DNA of 58,157 nucleotides from Acetobacterium sp. (GCF_030652775.1 NZ_JAUSPS010000006.1:1-58157), one strand, 5' to 3'; shown: positions 26,111 to 35,431, counted from the first letter of the stretch. Notes: generated by a model not told the origin, from the letters alone. Made by a program: numbers and translations.

Positions 26111-26595
26111 CTATTTATTTCTCCTTTCAAAAGACTCACCACTGCGTTGGCAGCGATCCCCTGTTCACTCCCGGTAAAGCCCAAACCTTCTTCGGTCGTA
26201 GCTTTTACACTGACACACTCCCCTGATAAATCCAAAGTTCTGCTAATGTTTTCCACCATGATTTCAATATAGGGTGCAAGCTTTGGAGCCTGGGCAATAA
26301 TTGTCGAATCAATGTTATTGATTCGATACCCCTTCGTAGCCACAAGCTGCCCCACTTTTTTAAGCAGCAACAAACTGTCACAATTTTTATAGGCTCCATC
26401 AGTGTCAGGAAAGTGTTTGCCGATATCACCAAGCGCCAATGCCCCTAACAGCGCATCCATAATAGCATGCACCAGCACGTCAGCATCTGAATGTCCCAGT
26501 AGACCCAAAGGATGTTCTATTTTTACACCGCCTAAAATGAGTGGTCGATTTTCAACTAAACGATGGACGTCATAACCGCTTCCTATCCGTATCAT
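26107..26595 (-). CDS. ispF: 2-C-methyl-D-erythritol 2,4-cyclodiphosphate synthase
   Basis: A 162-residue enzyme of the MEP isoprenoid pathway. GSGYDVHRL carries the metal-binding aspartate and histidine. [22 protein letters not shown] is the signature, and [10 protein letters not shown] and [18 protein letters not shown] complete the active site. The ATG at 26595 follows AAGGAG by 5 bases; an upstream in-frame start at 26613 would place that site inside the coding region, so the shorter form is chosen. It heads the ispF-mtnN-alr-transketolase operon. Confidence 0.95.
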   Translation of the reverse strand: MIRIGSGYDVHRLVENRPLILGGVKIEHPLGLLGHSDADVLVHAIMDALLGALALGDIGKHFPDTDGAYKNCDSLLLLKKVGQLVATKGYRINNIDSTIIAQAPKLAPYIEIMVENISRTLDLSGECVSVKATTEEGLGFTGSEQGIAANAVVSLLKGEINR

Positions 26596-26869
26596 TTTAC
26601 TCCTTCCCGCCACTTTTACAAGTAGATTTAACCATATTTTCAGCCATTTGTACAGGATTATTTAGTTTATGCATATTTATATTTGGCTGCTCCGATCCAA
26701 ATAATAATTCAGTTGACAACTGATTTTATTTTTACAAATAGAAAAATAGCGAACCCTTTCAGGAAATTACTTGCACTTTCTAAGTCTCTGGTCGTTTGCA
26801 CTGCTGTATTCTTAGACCACGGTGATTTGAATTTTCCGGGAGCCTCAATTTACATTAAAATTATAACAT
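26596..26869. other. Intergenic region upstream of ispF
   Basis: This AT-rich stretch holds no convincing gene. It contains a 7-bp-arm palindrome, TCAGTTG-A-CAACTGA (26709-26723), which could be an operator. No well-spaced promoter for the ispF operon is obvious. Confidence 0.5.
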
Positions 26870-26934
26870 AAAAAAACAAAAAAAATGCCACCAAATAAAT
26901 AACTCAAAAGGTTTTTAAGCTATTTGATCTGGCA
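26870..26934 (-). terminator. Terminator of the argS-tcdA operon
   Basis: On the minus strand TGCCA...TGGCA outer arms and AT-rich inner pairing (around 26885-26934) are followed by a run of eight T and then TTTTTTT. The stem is imperfect, but its position right after tcdA and the long T tract support termination. Confidence 0.55.
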
Positions 26935-26949
26935 GCTAAATATCTGTTG

Positions 26950-27657
26950 TTAATTTTCTTCGATGTTTCCATTTTTCAGCAGATCCCGTACCACTTCACC
27001 GGCAATCAACAGTCCGGCCACCGAAGGGACAAAGGCAATACTGCCCGGCGGGTTTTCTCTGATTAATGGTTCTTCGGTGGAATAAAGGACCTTCAGGGAT
27101 TTTACGCCCCGTTCCCGTAATTCTTTACGCATCACTTTGGCCAGGGGACAAATTGAGGTTTCGTAGATATCGGTAATAATAAAACGACTGGCATCCATCT
27201 TATTCCCGGTTCCCATACAGCTGATAATCGGAACCTTGTTTTCCTGACTCTTGATGACCAGATCAATTTTTGCCGTTACCATATCCACCGCATCGATGAC
27301 ATAGTCATAGTCCTGGAGGTGAAACTCCTGGGAGGTTTCCGGGGTATAGCAGCGATGCATCGGATGAACGATCGAAAGCGGGTTGATGGCAATCAGCCTT
27401 CTGGACATGACATCGACTTTTTTCTTTCCCACGGTTTTGACATTTGCCATAATCTGACGATTCTGATTACTGGGATCAATGATATCCTTATCCACAATAG
27501 TTAAAAAGCCGACCCCACTGCGGATTAGAGCTTCGGCAACAAACGAACCAACGCCGCCCACACCAAACAGGATGACTCTCGAATTTTTTAGAATCTCCAA
27601 ACCGGATTGTCCAATCAGTTTTTCAGTTCGGTCAAAGATTCCTGATTCTGTTTTCAT
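26950..27657 (-). CDS. tcdA: tRNA threonylcarbamoyladenosine dehydratase (ThiF/MoeB family)
   Basis: A 235-residue E1-like ATP-dependent enzyme that cyclises t6A37 of tRNA to ct6A. The N-terminal FDRTEKLIGQSGLEIL, the ATP-binding GVGGVGSFVAEALIRSGVG and the DKDIIDPSNQNRQIMA segment are typical of the family. CMGTGNKMDASRF, ETSICPLAKVMRKELR and the PGSIAFVPSVAGLLIAGEVV end distinguish TcdA from ThiF and MoeB. It lies 2 bases after argS; both act on tRNA. It is followed by a terminator. Confidence 0.9.
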   Translation of the reverse strand: MKTESGIFDRTEKLIGQSGLEILKNSRVILFGVGGVGSFVAEALIRSGVGFLTIVDKDIIDPSNQNRQIMANVKTVGKKKVDVMSRRLIAINPLSIVHPMHRCYTPETSQEFHLQDYDYVIDAVDMVTAKIDLVIKSQENKVPIISCMGTGNKMDASRFIITDIYETSICPLAKVMRKELRERGVKSLKVLYSTEEPLIRENPPGSIAFVPSVAGLLIAGEVVRDLLKNGNIEEN

Positions 27658-27659
27658 TT

Positions 27660-29336
27660 TTACATTCTTTCTGGAGCAGATACTCCCAAAATACCCAAGG
27701 CATTTTGAATCACCTGCTTTGTTGCCTCAATCAGCGCAACTCTGGCTTTCATTAAGGCCTTGTCGGAAACCCGGACGTGACAGGCATTATAGAAACTGTG
27801 GAACGCCGCCGCCAGATCTATTGCATATCGGGTAATTCGGCTGGGGTCCAGTTTGTCTTCGGCGGTCAGAATTTCATCCGGGAAATTAGAAAGCATTTCC
27901 ATCAGGTTCAATTCTTCTTTTTCGACCAGGCGGCTGTAATCCAGGGGAATCGCCTGATCCAATTCTTCAGCCATCTGGCGAATAATACTACAGATTCGGG
28001 CATGAGCATATTGCACATAAAACACCGGATTATCATTGGACTGCTCGATGGCTAATCCCAGATCAAAGTCAAAATGACTGTCTGGCGAACGCAGATTAAA
28101 GAAGAATCGGGTGGCATCGACGCCTACTTCATCGATCAGATCGGTCAGCGCAATGGCTTTTCCCTGACGTTTAGACATTCTTGCCACTTCGCCGTTTCGG
28201 AGCAATCGCACCAGTTGCATGATGACCACGTCAAAATTAGCGGCGTCTATTCCGACCGCCGATAAAGCACCTTTAAGCCTGGCTACATGTCCGTGGTGAT
28301 CGGCACCCCAGACGTTAATGCAGCGATTGAACCCCCGGTTAACAAACTTATCCATATGGTAGGCGATATCGGCCATAAAATAGGTGGGCAGTCCGTTGGC
28401 GCGGATTAAAACATCGTCCTTATCAGAACCGAATGCGGTGGCCTTGAACCATAAGGCACCTTCCTGCTCGTAGGTGAAACCGCCTTTTCCCAACAGCTCA
28501 ATGGTCTTCTCAATGGCGCCGCTATCATAGAGGCTTTGTTCCGAAAACCAGACATCATAGCGGATCCCATAGGCTTCCAGATCGCTCCTCATTTTAGTGA
28601 GGTTTTTGTTTAAAGCATAATCAATCAGGATTGGTTTTCGCTCTTCCGGGGTCATCAAGCGGTGGACATCACCATTTGCATCAATGAAAACTCTCATATG
28701 TTCGGTAATGTCTTCGCCCTGATAGCCATCCTCGGGAAAGGGGATATCTTCTCCCATCAATTGGCGGTATCGGGCATCCAGAGAGTCGCCAAATTTGACA
28801 ATCTGGTTTCCGGCATCATTAATATAGAATTCCCGGGTGACGTCATAGCCGGTCCAGTCAGCAACGGCCGCTAAAATATCGCCGATGGCACCGCCTCTGG
28901 CATTTCCCATGTGCATTGGTCCGGTGGGATTGGCTGAAATAAACTCCAGATTGAATTTTTTCCCGGCATTTTTCTGACTCCGGCCATAATCGGCTTTCAT
29001 CGCTGCCACTTCGGCTAAAACAGCATACTGCCAATAGGGTTTCAGTTTAAAGTTAATAAAGCCCGGTCCCGCTATTTCAATGGACTCGATGTAGGAGTCC
29101 GCGGTTTTCATATTGGCTACCAGGGTCTCAGCAATAAAACGGGGGGCTTTCTTAGTCTGTTTGGGAAGCTGCATGGCGATATTGGTGGAATATTCACCGT
29201 GTTCTTTTTCTCTGGGAATTTCCAGAAAAAGATCCGGCATGGTTTCAATGGCTAAGGCTCCCGATTCGACCGCTTGATTTAAAGCATCGCTAATGATTTT
29301 TTTAACTTGTTCGGTGATCTTTTCGCGTATGTACAT
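27660..29336 (-). CDS. argS: Arginyl-tRNA synthetase
   Basis: A 558-residue class I synthetase charging tRNA-Arg. The N-terminal additional domain occupies about 1-110. The HIGH-equivalent motif is in SANPTGPMHMGNARGGAIGD, a KMSKS-like motif is in VARMSKRQGKAI, and the C-terminal DALR anticodon-binding domain contains YAHARICSI. The start is ATG after GAGAGGAAATTAAGG. It is preceded by the DUF1934 gene, an arrangement shared with Bacillus ywiB-argS. Confidence 0.96.
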   Translation of the reverse strand: MYIREKITEQVKKIISDALNQAVESGALAIETMPDLFLEIPREKEHGEYSTNIAMQLPKQTKKAPRFIAETLVANMKTADSYIESIEIAGPGFINFKLKPYWQYAVLAEVAAMKADYGRSQKNAGKKFNLEFISANPTGPMHMGNARGGAIGDILAAVADWTGYDVTREFYINDAGNQIVKFGDSLDARYRQLMGEDIPFPEDGYQGEDITEHMRVFIDANGDVHRLMTPEERKPILIDYALNKNLTKMRSDLEAYGIRYDVWFSEQSLYDSGAIEKTIELLGKGGFTYEQEGALWFKATAFGSDKDDVLIRANGLPTYFMADIAYHMDKFVNRGFNRCINVWGADHHGHVARLKGALSAVGIDAANFDVVIMQLVRLLRNGEVARMSKRQGKAIALTDLIDEVGVDATRFFFNLRSPDSHFDFDLGLAIEQSNDNPVFYVQYAHARICSIIRQMAEELDQAIPLDYSRLVEKEELNLMEMLSNFPDEILTAEDKLDPSRITRYAIDLAAAFHSFYNACHVRVSDKALMKARVALIEATKQVIQNALGILGVSAPERM

Positions 29337-29407
29337 CCTTAATTTCCTCTCACTCTTCTATAATTATTAGCAACTAATTGTATCTGTCTACTTATTCTCG
29401 GTCAGGT

Positions 29408-29443
29408 GAAATTTAAAGGAGAAGCGCTCCCGGCGCTTCTCCT
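29408..29443 (-). terminator. Hairpin between the DUF1934 gene and argS
   Basis: On the minus strand a perfect 11-bp GC-rich stem (29433-29443 with 29417-29427) is followed by TTTAAATTT. It is probably a terminator or attenuator between the two genes. Confidence 0.6.
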
Positions 29444-29466
29444 GCGATTGGCATCCCTGCCATTTT

Positions 29467-29898
29467 TTATTGGGTAATTTTGATATTCAGGATATTCTGA
29501 GAATTTGTAACGCCTTCAATTTCGATGTTATAGTCGATCGACACCTTGGTCGGCTCTTTTTCATCATTATAGTTTACAAATACATCCTTAGTTAAAATCC
29601 CCATGGTCACATCCCCGTAAGGGGTAGAATACCAGGTCAGGTTTCTTTTTCCGCGTTCAAATTCCATGATGGAATTGGTTGTTCCCAAACGAATGACTGA
29701 CACTTTTTGCGCATCAACACAGACGGTCGTGATTGTTCCTTCCATTCCAGAAACTTCCGATTCTTGATAAGTCACACAGGATCGATTGGCTTCTTTATAT
29801 AAATCTCCTTCGGTCAGGAACTCCAGGCTATCCTTTTCATCTTCATCTTTGACGGTTCCCGAAATGGATAACCATACTTTTTTTCTTTCTTCAGTCAT
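29467..29898 (-). CDS. DUF1934 domain protein (YwiB-like)
   Basis: A 143-residue small beta-barrel protein of the calycin-like DUF1934 family; function unknown. The family pattern appears in VWLSISGTVKDEDEKDSLEFLTEGDLY, the central GTTNSIMEFERGKRNLTWYSTPYGD, and a C-terminal strand series ending in NILNIKITQ. The ATG follows GGAGGAGACCA. It sits just before argS, as in other Firmicutes. That conservation suggests a translation-related or housekeeping role, but nothing in the sequence names one. Confidence 0.85.
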   Translation of the reverse strand: MTEERKKVWLSISGTVKDEDEKDSLEFLTEGDLYKEANRSCVTYQESEVSGMEGTITTVCVDAQKVSVIRLGTTNSIMEFERGKRNLTWYSTPYGDVTMGILTKDVFVNYNDEKEPTKVSIDYNIEIEGVTNSQNILNIKITQ

Positions 29899-30018
29899 TG
29901 GTCTCCTCCTAGAGGTATAATTTCTCCCACTATTAAACCATTGATGCGTTTTTTTATCAAGAAAAATTATCCTTTTAAGTTTTTATTAGGATTACGCATC
30001 AGAAAGAAACCGGACGAC

Positions 30019-31071
30019 CTAGTTGGTAGTGGTGCGTTTCCGTTTTGCTGACGCAATAATCAGGTCTACAAGTTCTATATACCCAATTCCGGTGGCTTCC
30101 CACATTTTGGGGTACATACTTATATTTGTAAATCCCGGTAGGGTGTTTACTTCATTGATTAAAATGCGTTCATCATCGGTGACGAAGAAATCCACCCGGG
30201 TTAAGCCGGAACCTTCAATGGCTTCAAAGGCTTTAATGGCGTAATCCCTCACTTTTTCAGTGACTTCCGGGGACAGATCAGCCGGAATGACAACCTTGGA
30301 GTCTTCGGTGGCTGAATATTTGGCTTCATAATCATAAAACTCTTTTGACGGAATGACCTCTCCCGGAATTGATGCCCGAATAACCTCCCCGACTTCCAGG
30401 ACGGCACACTCGATTTCTCTTCCTTTGACAAAGTCTTCCAGTATCAGTTTATTATCATAAACAAAAGCTTCTTTTATGGCGGCGACGAGTTCGGTTCGGT
30501 CATGGGCTTTGGTGATGCCCACGCTGGAGCCCATGTTCGCTGGCTTAACAAAAATAGGGTAACCCAGTTCCCTTTCGATCTCGGCAATTTGAGCATCGGT
30601 ATCTCTTTTCCAGTCGGTTTCCCGGAAATAGATGTATTTCCCGGTGGGGATTCCGACACTTTGGAACATAATCTTGGAAAAAACCTTATCCATACCCACT
30701 GCCGAGCTTAACACACCACATCCTACATAGGGTTTATTCAGCATTTCAAAAACCCCCTGGATGGTGCCATCTTCTCCCATCGGTCCGTGAAGAACCGGAA
30801 AAAAAACGTCAATCTTTAATATTTCTGGATGAGAGAAGATTGAAAAGTCTGCTGTCAGGTTCTTTTGATCCTGTTCCCAGGAGCCATCTTTAATTTTTTC
30901 GGTATCGCCTGAATAGATAAACCACTTGCCCTGTTTTGATATCCCGATGGTTACAATATTATACTTATCCCGATCGATGACACCCAAAACATTGTATGCA
31001 GAAACCCTGGAAACCTCATGCTCTCCCGACTGTCCTCCAAAAACCACTCCGATATTGAGTTTATTTTTCAT
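30019..31071 (-). CDS. ddl: D-alanine--D-alanine ligase
   Basis: A 350-residue ATP-grasp ligase joining two D-alanines for peptidoglycan precursors. Motifs are VVFGGQSGEHEVSRVSA at the N-terminus, FPVLHGPMGEDGTIQG, the ATP-binding PIFVKPANMGSSVGITKA, YDYEAKYS, and INEVNTLPGFTNISMYPK at the C-terminus. The tyrosine in FYDYEAKYS is the residue usually linked with D-Ala (rather than D-Lac) specificity, so a vancomycin-type depsipeptide ligase is unlikely. It is flanked on both sides by short gaps and is probably transcribed alone. Confidence 0.95.
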   Translation of the reverse strand: MKNKLNIGVVFGGQSGEHEVSRVSAYNVLGVIDRDKYNIVTIGISKQGKWFIYSGDTEKIKDGSWEQDQKNLTADFSIFSHPEILKIDVFFPVLHGPMGEDGTIQGVFEMLNKPYVGCGVLSSAVGMDKVFSKIMFQSVGIPTGKYIYFRETDWKRDTDAQIAEIERELGYPIFVKPANMGSSVGITKAHDRTELVAAIKEAFVYDNKLILEDFVKGREIECAVLEVGEVIRASIPGEVIPSKEFYDYEAKYSATEDSKVVIPADLSPEVTEKVRDYAIKAFEAIEGSGLTRVDFFVTDDERILINEVNTLPGFTNISMYPKMWEATGIGYIELVDLIIASAKRKRTTTN

Positions 31072-31170
31072 AACTATTCCTCACTTTTCTTTCGAGAACT
31101 CATTGTTTATACTTTAATAAAATCATACCAAAACTGCCGCAAGCTTTGCCAACCGTCCGCAAATATCTGA

Positions 31171-31662
31171 TTATTTTAGACACTCCAGAAAATCTTCTTC
31201 GGTTATGACACGAATACCATTTTCTTTCAACAAAGCAACGGTGATACCGTCCCCCTCAACCAAATTTTCGCTGAAAGTTCCATCATAAATTTTCCCACAG
31301 CCACAGGAAGGACTGTGGGTTTTCATGATTGCAATTTTTGCCCCGGATGTCCGGGCTGTATCCAGGGTTCGCTGAGCACCCAGGAGATATTCTTCGGTCA
31401 CATCAATTCCCTTATTATTATACACTTTCCGTTCCCCATTGACCATGACTATTTCGGCCGGATCCCGGGGAATCGGCATCGTTGCCAGTACTTCGGGACA
31501 AATCGGAATTACCTGTCCCTGAAGAAAGAACTGCCGCAATTCATCCACCGGGTGGGCCTTTCCCTCATAGTTAATCTTCATTCCCAGCAAACAGCTGGAT
31601 ACTAAAATCTTTTTTTTCTTTTCTAAAGCTTCTTTTAAACAAGTAAAATCTTTCTGATTCAT
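31171..31662 (-). CDS. DUF523 family protein
   Basis: A 163-residue protein of the DUF523 (YbbK-like) family; function unknown. ILVSSCLLGMKINYEGK, VIPICPEVLATMPIPRDPAEI and MKTHSPSCGCGKIYDGTFS are the family signatures. The conserved cysteines (SSC, ICPE, SCGCG) suggest metal or cluster binding. The ATG at 31662 follows GAGGGGAAAG. A second in-frame ATG at 31677 overlaps the stop of the preceding gene as ATGA but lacks its own site, so either start is possible. It shares an operon with the hexapeptide protein and the rRNA methyltransferase. Confidence 0.82.
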   Translation of the reverse strand: MNQKDFTCLKEALEKKKKILVSSCLLGMKINYEGKAHPVDELRQFFLQGQVIPICPEVLATMPIPRDPAEIVMVNGERKVYNNKGIDVTEEYLLGAQRTLDTARTSGAKIAIMKTHSPSCGCGKIYDGTFSENLVEGDGITVALLKENGIRVITEEDFLECLK

Positions 31663-31673
31663 TTTCTTTCCCC

Positions 31674-32078
31674 TCAATCCTCGTTTTTATGATTTAAACT
31701 GTCTTCCCGATAAATCCAGGCGCCCCGTTTAAAAACCATTTTATAAATCATATCTTTTAGGACGATTTCGCCGATTTTTATGATTGAATCCGATCCAATC
31801 GTTACCCCATTAGTAACCCGAGCGCCTATTCCTATTTTGGTATTTTTACCGATAGTCACATCATTGCCAATAATCACCCCAGGTTCCAAAATACAATTGT
31901 TTTCAATCCTGCTTTTTGCTTCGATTATCACCCCGGTGCCAATCTGACAGTTTTCACCAATGACAACCCCGGTTCCGATGATTGCCCCGGCTCCGATAAT
32001 GGTTTCGCTTCCGATTATGACATCTTCCGAAATTACCGCACTGGGATGAATCTTCTTTTGGTTCGCCTGGTTACTCAT
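31674..32078 (-). CDS. Left-handed beta-helix (hexapeptide repeat) protein
   Basis: A 134-residue protein made of imperfect hexapeptide repeats from about residue 10 to 105 (for example VIIGSETIIGAGAIIGTGVV, then ENCQIGTGVIIEAKSRIE). They form a left-handed beta-helix like that of UDP-sugar acyltransferases and serine acetyltransferases. There is no separate catalytic domain, and the histidine near the start (KIHPSAVI) is the usual LpxA-type opening. It may be an acetyltransferase or a scaffolding protein; the substrate is unknown. It precedes the DUF523 gene with an overlapping stop/start. Confidence 0.75.
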   Translation of the reverse strand: MSNQANQKKIHPSAVISEDVIIGSETIIGAGAIIGTGVVIGENCQIGTGVIIEAKSRIENNCILEPGVIIGNDVTIGKNTKIGIGARVTNGVTIGSDSIIKIGEIVLKDMIYKMVFKRGAWIYREDSLNHKNED

Positions 32079-32089
32079 CTGTTTTTCTC

Positions 32090-33490
32090 CTATTTTTTCC
32101 TGATTCTCAGACCCTTGGGATAGTGGTTTTTGACCAAGCCCTCACTGGCTTTTCCAAATCCCAGTGAATAGCCATCATAACCAACCAGAACCCAGCCTTT
32201 TTTTGCTTGCAGATTTAATGCCTCACCTTTTAAATACTGATAGGCCAAATCTTCATCTGTTAAGTCACAGATATTTTTGGCCTCGGATAACTTAAGCGCC
32301 ATTGCCAGCGCATAGCTGGGTTCAAAGCGATTTTTTTTAAAGATTCCCAGATGAAGGCCGGTACGCAAGAGTTTTAAATTGGCAATCCGCATAAGCTCCA
32401 CCCCCGCGGGGATGGCATAGAGGTGTTCGCCCAAAAGAAAAAGACGGTCTTCAATTTTTTGATAAAATTCCGCGGCCAGATTATTTTTGGCAAAATCGTT
32501 ATAGTCTTGCAGTTCTATTCGGGTTGCCTTTTTTAACCGTGATTTGGCATAGCCCTGTTTGATCTCAAGGGCTTCAGCAAACCCTTCTGATTTTATCAGT
32601 TTGGCAATAAAATGTCCTTCACCTTTGACGCTCATGGGCATAATTCGCAGGGTTTTAGCGATCGTCTGATCCTGATTCCGGGTCCAGGCCACCCGACCAT
32701 GCTCGGTAATCCCGGGTAACTCGATCGTTTCCAGGGTGTAGGGATATTTCGCAATAAAGGCTTCAATCATCTGTTCATTTTCTTCCGGCGAAAAGGTGCA
32801 GGTTGAATAGACCAGTACCCCGCCGGGCTTTAACAAACGATGGGCACTTTCTAATATTTTTTCCTGCTTACCCATACAGCGGTCAACCCGCTCCAGACTC
32901 CAGTCAGCTAAAGCTCCCGGGTCTTTGCGGAACATCCCCTCACCGGAGCAGGGCGCATCCACCAGGATCTTATCAAAGCTTTCATAAAAAGAATCTACCA
33001 GGCGTTCGGGAAATTCGTTGGTGACAATCGCATTGGTGATCCCCATCCGTTCCATATTAGTGGACAAAATTCCGGCTCGGGAATTAACCAGCTCATTGGC
33101 CACCAGCACTCCCGCACCCTGAAGCTTGGCACCGATTTGAGTGGATTTACCGCCCGGTGCTGCGCAAAGATCCAGCACCCAATCTCCCGGTTTGGGGTTC
33201 AGCACTTCAACCGCCGCCATAGCCGTCGGTTCCTGAACATAATAGAGCCCGGCATAATAGTGCGGGTTTTTTCCCGGCCGCACCTCATGATCAATATAAA
33301 ACCCTTCTTTGCACCAGTTCACACCCTGGGTTTTAAACGGTAATTTATTGGCCAGCTTTGCTGGGGACAGCTTCAGGGTATTGGTCCGGATGCCTTTGCT
33401 TTCCGGCTGGTCATAGGAATCCAGCAGGCTCTGATAGGATTCCCCCATCAGATTTTTCATTTTTTCCTTAAATGCTTCAGGTAATTCCAT
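32090..33490 (-). CDS. RsmF-like rRNA (cytosine-C5) methyltransferase, NOL1/NOP2/Sun family
   Basis: A 466-residue SAM-dependent RNA m5C methyltransferase. The SAM motif is VLDLCAAPGGKSTQIGA. The two catalytic cysteines are in VDAPCSGEGMFRK and VYSTCTFSPEENE. The N-terminus LPEAFKEKMKNLMGESY and a C-terminal PUA-like domain (about 395-466, KGWVLVGYDGYSLGFGKAS) are typical of the RsmF/YebU group acting on 16S rRNA. Three in-frame ATGs compete (33508, 33502, 33490). The last has GGGG at 6 bases and gives the conventional MELPEAF start. It heads a three-gene operon with a good promoter. Confidence 0.88.
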   Translation of the reverse strand: MELPEAFKEKMKNLMGESYQSLLDSYDQPESKGIRTNTLKLSPAKLANKLPFKTQGVNWCKEGFYIDHEVRPGKNPHYYAGLYYVQEPTAMAAVEVLNPKPGDWVLDLCAAPGGKSTQIGAKLQGAGVLVANELVNSRAGILSTNMERMGITNAIVTNEFPERLVDSFYESFDKILVDAPCSGEGMFRKDPGALADWSLERVDRCMGKQEKILESAHRLLKPGGVLVYSTCTFSPEENEQMIEAFIAKYPYTLETIELPGITEHGRVAWTRNQDQTIAKTLRIMPMSVKGEGHFIAKLIKSEGFAEALEIKQGYAKSRLKKATRIELQDYNDFAKNNLAAEFYQKIEDRLFLLGEHLYAIPAGVELMRIANLKLLRTGLHLGIFKKNRFEPSYALAMALKLSEAKNICDLTDEDLAYQYLKGEALNLQAKKGWVLVGYDGYSLGFGKASEGLVKNHYPKGLRIRKK

Positions 33491-33570
33491 TATGATCCCC
33501 ATTTTCATCCCTATTTATTTCCGGCAGAGCCGTATCTGGCACTGTACCGATTGTTGACAATACTTATTTC

Positions 33571-33599
33571 ATTATACGTAAAGCCCCTGTCAATTACAA
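33571..33599 (-). promoter_or_regulatory. sigma-A promoter of the methyltransferase operon
   Basis: On the minus strand TTGTAA (33594-33599) and TATAAT (33571-33576) are 17 bases apart. The first gene starts about 75 bases downstream. Confidence 0.65.
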
Positions 33600-33624
33600 T
33601 AAATTTGTCAAAAAACGCCGAAAT

Positions 33625-33654
33625 AAAAACACCAACGTGAGCGTTGGTGTTTTT
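33625..33654 (-). terminator. Intrinsic terminator after yacL
   Basis: A perfect 13-bp stem (33625-33637 with 33642-33654), whose outer five pairs are A/T, has a 4-base loop. It lies 27 bases beyond the yacL stop and can act in both directions. Confidence 0.85.
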
Positions 33655-33680
33655 GTCGAGAACTTATAATTGCTAGTTCG

Positions 33681-34796
33681 TTATTTCTTTGGTTTTGCAA
33701 AAATCATCCGTCCGGCTGCTGTTTGCAGAATGCTGGTAACAATAACTGCAGTTGTGGTGCCAATGTATTTCTTGCCATTTTCAACAACGATCATGGTTCC
33801 GTCATCCAGATAGGCAACGGCCTGGCCGTTTTCTTTTCCGCCTTTTACCAGGAGAACCTTCATCTCTTCCCCGGGCAGAACAATCGGCTTCACAGCGTTG
33901 GCCAACTCATTAATATTAAGCACGTCCACCCCTTGAACTGTGGCAACCTTGTTAAGATTATAGTCGTTGGTCAAAATCTTGCCTTTTGTCGATTTTCCCA
34001 GTTTTACCAATTTTGAGTCGACCTCATGGGTATCTTCAAAATCTTCTTCCGTAATTTGAACTTCAATTTCCAGATCGGTTTGAATTTTGTTTAAAATATC
34101 CAAACCCCGACGTCCCCGATTCCGCTTTAATTCATCTGCCGAATCCGATATCAGCTGGAGTTCATTAAGCACAAATACCGGGATCACCAGGGGGCCTTCA
34201 ATAAAGCCGGTCTTACAGATGTCAAAGATCCGTCCGTCAATGATCACGCTGGTATCCAGTAGTTTGGGAATGGCAGCGCCTTTCTTTTTTGTGGGTCGCT
34301 TTTGTCCGACCGGCACATTAGCATCCTTTTCCCGTTTATCACTCTGAAAAGCCTGGAGAATATCTTCTCGTTTTTTGATCGGTAAGGAAAAACCAATATA
34401 TCCCAAAACAATATAAATACTGATGGTTAGCAGCCCACCGATCCAGGGAATGGGAATCTGCGCAAATGCGAAACTAATCAGCATGGCAATCACCAGGCCA
34501 ATCACCAAACCACCAATACCCAGGCCAATGTCGATGAGCCGCACATTTTCCATACTGGTCTCAACAACTTTTGACAATTTTTTAACACCTTTGAGCATCA
34601 GTGGAAATAGAATGAAAAAAATAAGTCCAAATAGAACAATCAGAGCCGCATAAAGAATAACTTCCAACATTGGAGTCAGGTCAATCTTCAGACTTCTCAA
34701 AATCCATGCGTTGGTAACCACTACGTTGGCCAGAGCCATCCCAACCAGAATTCCAACAATTCCAAATGACACACGAAGTATCTTTTGTATCATCAT
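33681..34796 (-). CDS. PIN/TRAM domain integral membrane protein (YacL-like)
   Basis: A 371-residue protein. Four hydrophobic segments fill about residues 5-140 ([67 protein letters not shown]). A cytoplasmic PIN-type RNase domain follows, with acidic residues in [14 protein letters not shown] and LTNDYNL. A TRAM domain (about 300-365) contains [31 protein letters not shown]. The family is widespread in Firmicutes; a role in RNA or ribosome metabolism is suspected. ATG at 34796 is 5 bases after AGGAGG; an upstream GTG lies inside that site and is rejected. It follows carD, as in Bacillus. Confidence 0.88.
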   Translation of the reverse strand: MMIQKILRVSFGIVGILVGMALANVVVTNAWILRSLKIDLTPMLEVILYAALIVLFGLIFFILFPLMLKGVKKLSKVVETSMENVRLIDIGLGIGGLVIGLVIAMLISFAFAQIPIPWIGGLLTISIYIVLGYIGFSLPIKKREDILQAFQSDKREKDANVPVGQKRPTKKKGAAIPKLLDTSVIIDGRIFDICKTGFIEGPLVIPVFVLNELQLISDSADELKRNRGRRGLDILNKIQTDLEIEVQITEEDFEDTHEVDSKLVKLGKSTKGKILTNDYNLNKVATVQGVDVLNINELANAVKPIVLPGEEMKVLLVKGGKENGQAVAYLDDGTMIVVENGKKYIGTTTAVIVTSILQTAAGRMIFAKPKK

Positions 34797-34865
34797 CTTC
34801 ACCTCCTTTCATATTATTACCTTGAAATTATAGCACTCAATTCTTAAGATTACACTATGAGATAC

Positions 34866-34890
34866 AACAAAAGGCGTGAAATTCACGCCT
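34866..34890 (-). terminator. Hairpin at the end of carD
   Basis: On the minus strand a perfect 9-bp stem (34882-34890 with 34872-34880) overlaps the carD stop codon and is followed by TTTTGTTG. It probably terminates carD at least partly before yacL. Confidence 0.5.
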
Positions 34891-35368
34891 CACTGTGTAC
34901 CGAACTATTGATCAAATCTAAAATTTCTTGTTTATCTTTATCTTGAATCAAAACCATTTCACTGACGATGAAATTTCGGGCATTATTCAACATTTTCTTT
35001 TCTCCAGTTGAGAGACCTTTTAATCGATCCAATAGGATAAGATTTTTGACAACCTTTGCTACTTCAAAAATATCGCCGGTTTTTAAGCGTTCCAGGTGTT
35101 CCCGGTACCGCCGGTTCCAGTTTTTTTCCATCTCATCCATCGGTAATTTCAGGGTTTCGATCATCTCATCAATTACTGGCTGGGTCACAATGGTTCTTAC
35201 CCCAATATCATCCACTTTATCAACGGGAATTAAAATCTGCAATCCCTCGGATACGATCTGCATGATGTAGTAAGGTTTTATTTCTTCAAATATTTCTCGT
35301 TCTTCGATTGCTTCAATGATACCCGCTCCGTGCATCGGATAAACAATTTTATCCCCAATTTTATACAT
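34883..35368 (-). CDS. CarD/CdnL family RNA polymerase-binding regulator
   Basis: A 161-residue protein that in other bacteria binds the RNA polymerase beta subunit and stabilises open complexes at rRNA and other promoters. The N-terminal Tudor-like RNAP-interaction domain begins YKIGDKIVYPMHGAGIIEAIE (residues 1-60). The helical C-terminal DNA-binding half contains NWNRRYREHLERLKTGDIFEVA. The ATG at 35368 is 8 bases after AGGAG; an in-frame ATG at 35386 lies before that site and is less likely. It is followed by the YacL-type gene. Confidence 0.92.
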   Translation of the reverse strand: MYKIGDKIVYPMHGAGIIEAIEEREIFEEIKPYYIMQIVSEGLQILIPVDKVDDIGVRTIVTQPVIDEMIETLKLPMDEMEKNWNRRYREHLERLKTGDIFEVAKVVKNLILLDRLKGLSTGEKKMLNNARNFIVSEMVLIQDKDKQEILDLINSSVHSEA

Positions 35369-35431
35369 TTCAACCACTCCTATCATCGATTATCTCTCTA
35401 TTATAACATATAAAAAAGGAATAAGCCTTTT

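Noticed and set aside
33588-33593. Perfect TTGACA on the minus strand upstream of the rRNA methyltransferase operon
   Set aside because: It is only 11 bases from the TATAAT; the neighbouring TTGTAA has the correct 17-base spacing.
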